Shown in pieces: positions 58,740 to 64,000 of a stretch of 64,000 bases of DNA (positions within the stretch are counted from its first letter, which is position 1; every line of letters starts with the position of its first letter). The notes under the pieces were generated by a model, which saw only the letters and a list, made by a program, of their open reading frames with translations, was not told the DNA's origin and did not search any database. The position numbers and the translations under genes were made by a program. Source of the DNA: Methylophilales bacterium HTCC2181 (GTDB taxonomy: Bacteria > Pseudomonadota > Gammaproteobacteria > Burkholderiales > Methylophilaceae); NCBI GenBank assembly GCA_000168995.1, contig AAUX01000001.1:372001-436000 (forward strand), in the 5' to 3' direction.

Positions 58740-60267
58740 ACAACTCATAATATTTGATACAACACTACGTGATGGGGAACAAAGCCCAGGTGCATCTATG
58801 ACTAAAGAAGAAAAGGTCAGGATAGCTAAGCAATTAGAAAAGCTTGGTGTGAACGTTATTGAAGCAGGCTTTGCTGCGGCAAGTCCGGGAGATTTTGAAG
58901 CAATTCAAGCGGTATCCAAAGCGATTAAGAAAAGTACGGTTTGTTCGTTGGCGCGAGCGGTGGAGTCTGATATAGAAAAAGCCGGAAATGCAATAAAGGG
59001 AGCGGCTTCAAAAAGAATCCATACGTTTATTGCAACGAGCCCTATTCATATGGAAAACAAGCTTCGAATGACATCAGATCAAGTTTTAGCTCGTGCAGTA
59101 CAAGCAGTAAAATGGGCATTAAATTTTACTGATGACGTAGAATTTTCAGCTGAGGATGCAGTAAGGTCAGATATAAGCTTTTTGATTGAGGTTTTTGATG
59201 CAGTAATTCAGGCGGGAGCAAAAACAATTAATGTGCCTGATACCGTAGGCTATTCTATTCCTCATGCTTGGGGAGAAAGAGTTGGAACACTTATTGCTAA
59301 TGTTCCCAATGCCGGTAGTGTGATCTGGTCTACGCATTGCCATAATGACTTAGGCATGGCTGTAGCGAATTCATTATCTGCAGTTATCAATGGTGCTAGA
59401 CAGGTGGAATGCACGATTAACGGCTTAGGTGAGAGAGCAGGAAATGCCAGTCTAGAAGAGATTGTCATGGCAATTAAAACGCGTAAGGATATATTTAACC
59501 TAGAGACATCCATTAATACCACCGAAATTGTTCCGGCATCAAGATTAGTTTCGACAATTACGGGCTACCCAGTTCAACCAAACAAAGCAATTGTAGGTGC
59601 GAATGCTTTTGCCCATGAGTCAGGCATTCATCAGGACGGTGTATTAAAACATCGGGAAACCTATGAAATTATGAGGGCAGAGGATGTGGGTTGGGGGGCT
59701 AATAAAATATCCTTAGGTAAGCTTTCAGGGAGGAATGCTTTCAAAACTCGGTTGGCAGAAATCGGAATAGAAGTAGAGTCCGATGACATGCTCAATGCAG
59801 CTTTTGATCGGTTTAAAGAGCTTGCAGACAAAAAAGCTGAAATTTTTGACGAAGATATTCATGCGCTGGTAAGTGAAGAGTATGTGGAGGTATCAGTTGA
59901 TCTTTATAAACTCATTTCGCTAAAGTCCCAGTCTGAGACAGGAACTATTCCTTCTGCATCGATAAAAATTAGTATCAGCGGGGTTGAGCATGCGGCAGAA
60001 GTGAGCGGCAATGGACCAGTTGATGCCACATTTAAGGCGATTGAGTCCATCGTAAACTCTCAGTCTGAATTACTATTATTTTCTGTTAATAACATTACCT
60101 CGGGCACAGATGCTCAAGGAGAGGTAACGGTAAGACTGTCTAAGGGTGGCAGGGTTGTGAATGGCCTCGGAGCAGATATTGATATTGTTATAGCCTCCGC
60201 CAAGGCTTACCTCAATGCATTAAATAAATTGTTCTCAAAGCTCGAACGTGCACACCCTCAAATTTAA
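58720..60267 (+). CDS. leuA: 2-isopropylmalate synthase
   Basis: LeuA condenses acetyl-CoA with 2-oxoisovalerate, the first committed step to leucine. The 515-residue product has the HMGL-type barrel with [16 protein letters not shown] near residues 10-25 and the metal-binding [10 protein letters not shown]. The C-terminal LeuA allosteric domain from about 390 carries the leucine-feedback site. The ATG at 58720 lies inside pssA; a TTG at 58732 is an alternative. ilv genes are not in the window. Confidence 0.96.
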   Translation: MGISLTEQLIIFDTTLRDGEQSPGASMTKEEKVRIAKQLEKLGVNVIEAGFAAASPGDFEAIQAVSKAIKKSTVCSLARAVESDIEKAGNAIKGAASKRIHTFIATSPIHMENKLRMTSDQVLARAVQAVKWALNFTDDVEFSAEDAVRSDISFLIEVFDAVIQAGAKTINVPDTVGYSIPHAWGERVGTLIANVPNAGSVIWSTHCHNDLGMAVANSLSAVINGARQVECTINGLGERAGNASLEEIVMAIKTRKDIFNLETSINTTEIVPASRLVSTITGYPVQPNKAIVGANAFAHESGIHQDGVLKHRETYEIMRAEDVGWGANKISLGKLSGRNAFKTRLAEIGIEVESDDMLNAAFDRFKELADKKAEIFDEDIHALVSEEYVEVSVDLYKLISLKSQSETGTIPSASIKISISGVEHAAEVSGNGPVDATFKAIESIVNSQSELLLFSVNNITSGTDAQGEVTVRLSKGGRVVNGLGADIDIVIASAKAYLNALNKLFSKLERAHPQI

Positions 60268-60273
60268 ATCATT

Positions 60274-60939
60274 ATGAATCTAGCTATTTTTGATTTGGAT
60301 AATACCTTGCTTAAAGGTGACTCAGATTATAACTGGGCCTTATTTTTAATTAAAAAGGGATTGCTTGATAAAAAAGCCTTTGAAAAAAAGAATGAGCAAT
60401 TCTTCCAGGACTATCAAGAGGGAAACCTGGATGTTCATGAATACTGTGGTTTTCAGTTTGGAGTGCTTAAGAATAATGATCGTGAGTTGATGGAAAATCT
60501 CAGAGACCAGTACATTAATGAGATTATCCTTCCGATGATTCCATCTGCAGCGCATAAGTTAGTGCAGAACCATAAAGACAAAGGCGACAGATTATTAATC
60601 ATTACCGCTACGAATAGTTTTATTACGAAGCCTATTGGTAAGCTATTTGGTATTCCAGATCTTATCGGCACAGATCCCGAAGAAATAGATGGAAAATTTT
60701 CCGGAAAAATAGCCGGAACTCCATCTTTTCAGGAAGGCAAGATAAAGCGCCTGGAGGAATGGTTGGACTTACAGGGGCTAACATTAAAGAGCTTTGAAAA
60801 AACTTATTTTTACAGCGACTCTAGAAATGATATTCCCTTGCTTGAACGGGTAACCCATCCTGTAGCAGCAAATCCCGATGAAGTCTTGATAAAAAAAGCC
60901 ACATTGCATGCCTGGCCGATCATTCATTTATGGCAATAA
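60274..60939 (+). CDS. HAD-IB family phosphatase (SerB-like)
   Basis: The 221-residue product is a HAD hydrolase of subfamily IB. The nucleophile motif FDLDNTLLKGDSDY is near residues 5-18, motif II is IITATNSF, and the metal motif is FYSDSRNDIPLL. A helical cap lies between the first two. Relatives act on phosphoserine or histidinol phosphate; the exact substrate cannot be assigned. It follows leuA by 6 bases and overlaps the convergent YpjD gene by 12 bases. Confidence 0.85.
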   Translation: MNLAIFDLDNTLLKGDSDYNWALFLIKKGLLDKKAFEKKNEQFFQDYQEGNLDVHEYCGFQFGVLKNNDRELMENLRDQYINEIILPMIPSAAHKLVQNHKDKGDRLLIITATNSFITKPIGKLFGIPDLIGTDPEEIDGKFSGKIAGTPSFQEGKIKRLEEWLDLQGLTLKSFEKTYFYSDSRNDIPLLERVTHPVAANPDEVLIKKATLHAWPIIHLWQ

Positions 60940-61722
60940 GATTTCAAGAACAAACTTACTGCCAAGATAAGATAAAAAGAGAAAGATAAAAGCCATCAAA
61001 GAAAAGTTAATAGCTTTTTTCCCTCGCCAACCAAATATTGCCCTAGCCAACAATAGACTTCCATAAATCAACCAAGCCAATACAGAAAATATAAGCTTAT
61101 GATTGATCATAAGGGGGGTACCAAAAAGCCTCTCGGTAAAGAAGATCCCAGTAACCATGGTGATAGTCAGCAAGAAAAAACCTACCCAATAGATAGCAAA
61201 TAAATGACTTTCGAGTGTCAGTATGGAGGAGTCACTTGAAAACAATGTTCCACTGGATAGTTTGTTGCGCAAATTGGTTTCTATAAAAAGTAAAAATATA
61301 GAAAAGATGGCGCCAAATGCCAAGAGGCTATAGCCTAAGAGAGCGACAACAATATGAATAAGGGCGGCAAAGGAGTAAGAATCGCTAAGGTAGTGGTGAC
61401 CGTTAAGCAAGGGATTCATCGTTAAGATTACTAAAGCGGGAACTAAGGTAAGAAACTGAAAACCCTTATGTGCTGCATGGAAATTAATTAACCAATAAAG
61501 GAATACCGTAACCCAGCTGATTATGAGAAGCGCATTAGAGAAATTGAGGTCTACTCCTTGACTAAAAGTCGATACATACACAAGAGCTGCATGCGACATG
61601 AGACCTAAAAAAAGGGCACCATTCACTAGTAAGCGGGTATTTTGATTTTTAATATCACCCAAAGGGATACACGGAAGAAAATACAGCAATAATGTTGCAG
61701 AAAGTAGATTCCAGTAAGCCAT
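60928..61722 (-). CDS. YpjD-type cytochrome c assembly (CcsA-like) membrane protein
   Basis: The 264-residue product (ATG at 61722) has about eight helices and matches the CcsA/ResC-type cytochrome c assembly family. The Trp-rich WxxxWLI-type region is degraded, but GIFFTERLFGTPLMINHKLIFSVLAW and the conserved His are visible. E. coli YpjD is likewise encoded divergently next to ffh. True haem handling in this branch is unproven. An in-frame upstream start at 61767 adds 15 residues and is less likely. Confidence 0.82.
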   Translation of the reverse strand: MAYWNLLSATLLLYFLPCIPLGDIKNQNTRLLVNGALFLGLMSHAALVYVSTFSQGVDLNFSNALLIISWVTVFLYWLINFHAAHKGFQFLTLVPALVILTMNPLLNGHHYLSDSYSFAALIHIVVALLGYSLLAFGAIFSIFLLFIETNLRNKLSSGTLFSSDSSILTLESHLFAIYWVGFFLLTITMVTGIFFTERLFGTPLMINHKLIFSVLAWLIYGSLLLARAIFGWRGKKAINFSLMAFIFLFLSYLGSKFVLEILLP

Positions 61723-61800
61723 AGTTTTTTTGTTTAATAGACAGAAACAATTATAATGTAAATTCAATCATACAGCTTTTAAAAAGAGTAAAAATTAAAG

Positions 61801-63153
61801 ATGCTAGAAAATTTAACTGATCGCCTTCAGTCCGTCATTAAAACTATTCGTGGCCAGTCGCGTTTCACAGAAGAAAATATCAGCGATGCTATGCGCGAGG
61901 TAAGAATGGCACTGATTGAAGCAGATGTCGCTATTCCTGTCGTAAAATATTTCATTGATAAAGTCAAACAAAAAGCCTTAGGTGCAGAGGTCTTGTCGAG
62001 CATTAGTCCAGGACAAGCCATTATTAAGATTGTCCAAGATGAACTTACTGATCTTATGGGATCGGAAAGATCTTCTCTAGATTTAGCAGCTAGGCCACCA
62101 GTAGTCATTTTAATGGCAGGCCTTCAGGGGTCGGGAAAAACGACGACAGCGGGCAAGCTGGCTAAAATATTAACGGAAGAGAAAAAGAAAATTTTGCTGG
62201 TGAGTGCTGATGTATACCGTCCAGCGGCTATTGACCAACTGAAAACGTTAGCGAGCGATTTGAAAGTTGATTGTTTTAACTCTTCAGCTAAAGACAAACC
62301 TAACGACATTGCAAAAGATGCATTGAAGTTCGCTAGCAAGAATTTTCATGATGTCATTATCTTTGATACGGCTGGACGTCTTGGCATCGACGAAGCAATG
62401 ATGACCGAGATCAAGTTGTTGCATAAAACGTTATCTCCAGTTGAAACTTTGTTTGTCGTTGATGCCATGCAGGGACAAGATGCCGTTAATACAGCAAAAG
62501 CCTTCGGTGATGCACTACCGTTGACAGGAATTGTATTAACTAAACTGGATGGTGACTCGAGAGGTGGTGCAGCGCTGTCGGTAAAGCATGTCACTGGAAA
62601 GCCTATTAAGTTTGTTGGAATAAGTGAAAAGCCCAATGGCCTCGAACCATTTTACCCAGAGCGAATGGCCTCAAGGATACTTGGCATGGGAGATATCGTT
62701 GGCTTAGTTGAGGATGCACAAAAAAATGTGGATCAAAAAGAGGCAGAAAAATTAGCGCAAAAAGTCAAGTCGGGAAAAAGTTTTGACCTTGACGATTTTA
62801 AAGCACAGATTGGACAGATGAAAAAGATGGGAGGGGTAGGGGCTATGATGGATAAAATGCCATCACAAATATCAGCAGCCGCTGCTAAAATGAATCCTGA
62901 AGATGGTGATAAGTCGCTCGCACAAATTGAGGCGATTATAAATTCCATGACTTTATTGGAAAGAAAAAAACCGGAGGTAATTAAAGCTAAAAGAAAAATA
63001 CGTATTGCCTCAGGCTCTGGTGTGACGGTTCAAGACGTTAATAAGCTTCTTAAGCAGTTTGAGGAGATGCAAAAGATGATGAAAATGTTTTCAAAGGGCG
63101 GGATTGGAAAATTAATGCGAGGATTGTCTGGACGGTTCCCTGGCATGCAATAG
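61801..63153 (+). CDS. ffh: Signal recognition particle protein Ffh
   Basis: Ffh binds signal sequences of nascent membrane proteins and 4.5S RNA, targeting ribosomes to FtsY. The 450-residue product has the N helical bundle, the G domain with GLQGSGKTTTAGKLA near residues 105-119, DTAGRLGIDEAMM and TKLDGDSRGGAALS. The C-terminal Met-rich M domain runs from about 325. Length matches E. coli (453). The ATG follows a divergent spacer shared with the YpjD-like gene. Confidence 0.98.
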   Translation: MLENLTDRLQSVIKTIRGQSRFTEENISDAMREVRMALIEADVAIPVVKYFIDKVKQKALGAEVLSSISPGQAIIKIVQDELTDLMGSERSSLDLAARPPVVILMAGLQGSGKTTTAGKLAKILTEEKKKILLVSADVYRPAAIDQLKTLASDLKVDCFNSSAKDKPNDIAKDALKFASKNFHDVIIFDTAGRLGIDEAMMTEIKLLHKTLSPVETLFVVDAMQGQDAVNTAKAFGDALPLTGIVLTKLDGDSRGGAALSVKHVTGKPIKFVGISEKPNGLEPFYPERMASRILGMGDIVGLVEDAQKNVDQKEAEKLAQKVKSGKSFDLDDFKAQIGQMKKMGGVGAMMDKMPSQISAAAAKMNPEDGDKSLAQIEAIINSMTLLERKKPEVIKAKRKIRIASGSGVTVQDVNKLLKQFEEMQKMMKMFSKGGIGKLMRGLSGRFPGMQ

Positions 63154-63172
63154 TTTTTTATAGTATTTTAGG

Positions 63173-63201
63173 TTGACCTAGCCCGACTATTCTTAGATAA
63201 T
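63173..63201 (+). promoter_or_regulatory. Sigma-70 promoter of tRNA-Lys
   Basis: TTGACC (63173-63178) and GATAAT (63196-63201) are separated by exactly 17 bases, giving a near-consensus promoter. The start would be near 63208, about 12 bases before the mature tRNA. This is the clearest promoter in the window. Confidence 0.75.
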
Positions 63202-63219
63202 CTCGAGTTGCTAAAGAAT

Positions 63220-63295
63220 GCGGTGTTAGCTCAGCTGGTAGAGCACCGGACTTTTAATCCGATGGTCGCGAGTTCGATCCTCGCACACCGTACCA
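63220..63295 (+). tRNA. tRNA-Lys (anticodon UUU)
   Basis: A full cloverleaf of 76 bases is readable: acceptor GCGGTGT pairs with ACACCGT (first pair G-U), D arm GCTC-AGCTGGTAGA-GAGC-type, anticodon loop CTTTTAA with UUU, T arm GCGAG-TTCGATC-CTCGC, and an encoded CCA end. TTTTT follows directly. Confidence 0.97.
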
Positions 63296-63322
63296 TTTTT
63301 AGCAGAATCTGTTCAAGCAGCC

Positions 63323-63328
63323 TATAAT
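63323..63328 (+). promoter_or_regulatory. -10 box ahead of the OhrR-type regulator
   Basis: TATAAT matches the -10 consensus exactly but has no good -35 partner. It would start transcription near 63335, only about 6 bases before the ATG at 63341. This implies an almost leaderless message or read-through from the tRNA promoter. Confidence 0.4.
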
Positions 63329-63340
63329 ATAGTGTATAAA

Positions 63341-63820
63341 ATGAAAAAATATCCTAATTTACTTCTTGATAACCAACTCTGCTTTTCTCTTTATTCAGCC
63401 ACAAACGCTATTACCCGTTACTATCGTCTTTTTTTGAAGGAACTAGGAATCACTTATACCCAATACCTTGTATTGATAGCTTTGTGGGAAGGCGAATGTA
63501 AAAAGGCTGCAGATATTGCGGGGATGCTAAAGCTTGACCTGCCAACAATTACCCCTATATTAAAAAAATTAGAGCAAATGAATCTTGTAACAAGAAAAAG
63601 ATCAATTACCGACGAAAGAGTGGTCAATATTGAGCTAACAAAACAAGGTGTTGATCTAGAGGATCAAGTAGCTGCTATTCAACATAAGGTAGCCTGTAAA
63701 ACCCATTTACCTGCCAGCGAATTTAATGAATTAAAAAAAACTCTTAATGATTTAACATCTGCTCTGGAAATTTCTGAGCATGATCTATTAGAAGCTGAAC
63801 ACCTTAAAAATTGCGCATAA
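63341..63820 (+). CDS. MarR-family regulator, OhrR type
   Basis: The 159-residue product is a winged-helix MarR protein. The N-terminal LLLDNQLCFSLYSA places a Cys at residue 14, the position of the peroxide-sensing Cys in OhrR. The recognition region is KLDLPTITPILKKLEQMNLV, followed by wing residues RSITDERVVNIELT. OhrR represses the organic hydroperoxide reductase gene ohr, which is not in this window. An in-frame GTG at 63332 is a weaker start, since it lies upstream of the predicted transcript start. A terminator follows. Confidence 0.88.
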   Translation: MKKYPNLLLDNQLCFSLYSATNAITRYYRLFLKELGITYTQYLVLIALWEGECKKAADIAGMLKLDLPTITPILKKLEQMNLVTRKRSITDERVVNIELTKQGVDLEDQVAAIQHKVACKTHLPASEFNELKKTLNDLTSALEISEHDLLEAEHLKNCA

Positions 63821-63833
63821 GTATGAAGTAAAT

Positions 63834-63865
63834 AAAAAAAAGGCTATCAAAAGATAGCCTTTTTT
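63834..63865 (+). terminator. Intrinsic terminator after the OhrR-type gene
   Basis: AAAAAAGGCTATC, loop AAAA and GATAGCCTTTTTT form a perfect 13-bp stem (63836-63848 with 63853-63865). The A-run on the left arm makes it usable in both directions, ending also the minus-strand gene that stops at 63877. Confidence 0.85.
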
Positions 63866-63876
63866 ATAAGCTCTAA

Positions 63877-64000
63877 TTATTTTATGCCATTATAAGGGCT
63901 GTTATATGGGCTCTTATAGCCTTTGGTTGGCTTTGTTACGATATCTTTTCTGAAACTTTGCAGGTCAGCCATAATAGCCTTAATCAGATGATCAGGCACA
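63877..64000 (-). CDS. C-terminal fragment of an unidentified protein, cut by window edge
   Basis: On the minus strand an open frame enters the window at 63999 and stops at TAA (63879-63877), giving 40 residues. The end is polar and Tyr/Pro-rich (KPTKGYKSPYNSPYNGIK), with two copies of a SPYN element. I do not recognise the protein. It stops 12 bases from a bidirectional-looking terminator, which supports a real gene end. Confidence 0.5.
   Translation of the reverse strand, partial: VPDHLIKAIMADLQSFRKDIVTKPTKGYKSPYNSPYNGIK

Noticed and set aside
63220-63295. Integration hot spot at tRNA-Lys
   Set aside because: No integrase and no repeat of the tRNA 3' end is found in the following 700 bases.

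Overview
The window is a contiguous stretch of chromosome from an AT-rich, tightly packed, free-living Gram-negative bacterium. Most genes abut or overlap by 1-40 bases and intergenic gaps are short. There is no insertion sequence, prophage or CRISPR array. The gene set and neighbourhoods point to a betaproteobacterium with a streamlined genome: rnpB directly before mraZ, a complete dcw cluster ending in lpxC, cca beside an NDUFA9-like protein, tkt-gap-pgk-purC, DciA/M23/secA, rsxABCDGE-nth, dapA-bamC, and tgt-yajC-secDF. A Methylophilales (OM43-like) assignment is my best guess from content and style; it is an inference, since no 16S gene is present.

Layout. 1-183: 3' end of RNase P RNA and its terminator. 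164-18459: the dcw cluster on the + strand (mraZ, rsmH, ftsL, ftsI, murE, murF, mraY, murD, ftsW, murG, murC, murB, ddl, ftsQ, ftsA, ftsZ, lpxC), preceded by a readable promoter and MraZ-type repeats. rsmH is split by a frameshift at a run of ten A. 18456-20669: a two-helix mini-protein, an NDUFA9-like dehydrogenase homologue and cca. 20649-24505 (minus): a HAD nucleotidase, argB, an unusual argA and rsmE. 24532-30823: thioredoxin-like protein, tkt, gap, pgk, purC and a TspO-like membrane protein. 30902-34294 (minus): proton-pumping pyrophosphatase, TSUP exporter and DciA-like protein. 34336-38122: M23 peptidase, secA, DUF1289. 38119-43684 (minus): nth and the six-gene Rsx/Rnf complex. 43887-46890: dapA, bamC, metallo-hydrolase. 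46887-48020 (minus): ribosomal oxygenase. 48070-49705: pyrD and a GST-like protein. 49702-57848 (minus): clpA, clpS, CNNM/CorC protein, secF, secD, yajC, tgt. 57948-60939: pssA, leuA, HAD phosphatase. 60928-61722 (minus): YpjD-type CcsA protein. 61801-63820: ffh, tRNA-Lys and an OhrR-type MarR regulator. A cut-off minus-strand gene closes the window.

The most unusual item is the argA gene (22163-23713). It encodes a single polypeptide that fuses an N-terminal XRE-family helix-turn-helix domain to a complete N-acetylglutamate synthase (arginine-sensing kinase-fold domain plus GNAT). A perfect 8-bp inverted repeat overlaps its likely -10 box, with further copies of the half-site around it. This suggests a self-regulating, arginine-sensing enzyme/repressor placed directly ahead of argB. 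It is the best candidate here for an undescribed system. Secondary points are the rsmH frameshift at a slippery A-run, a mra promoter whose -35 box lies inside the rnpB terminator, a divergent TspO-like protein, and a GAPDH with an atypical cofactor-specificity segment.
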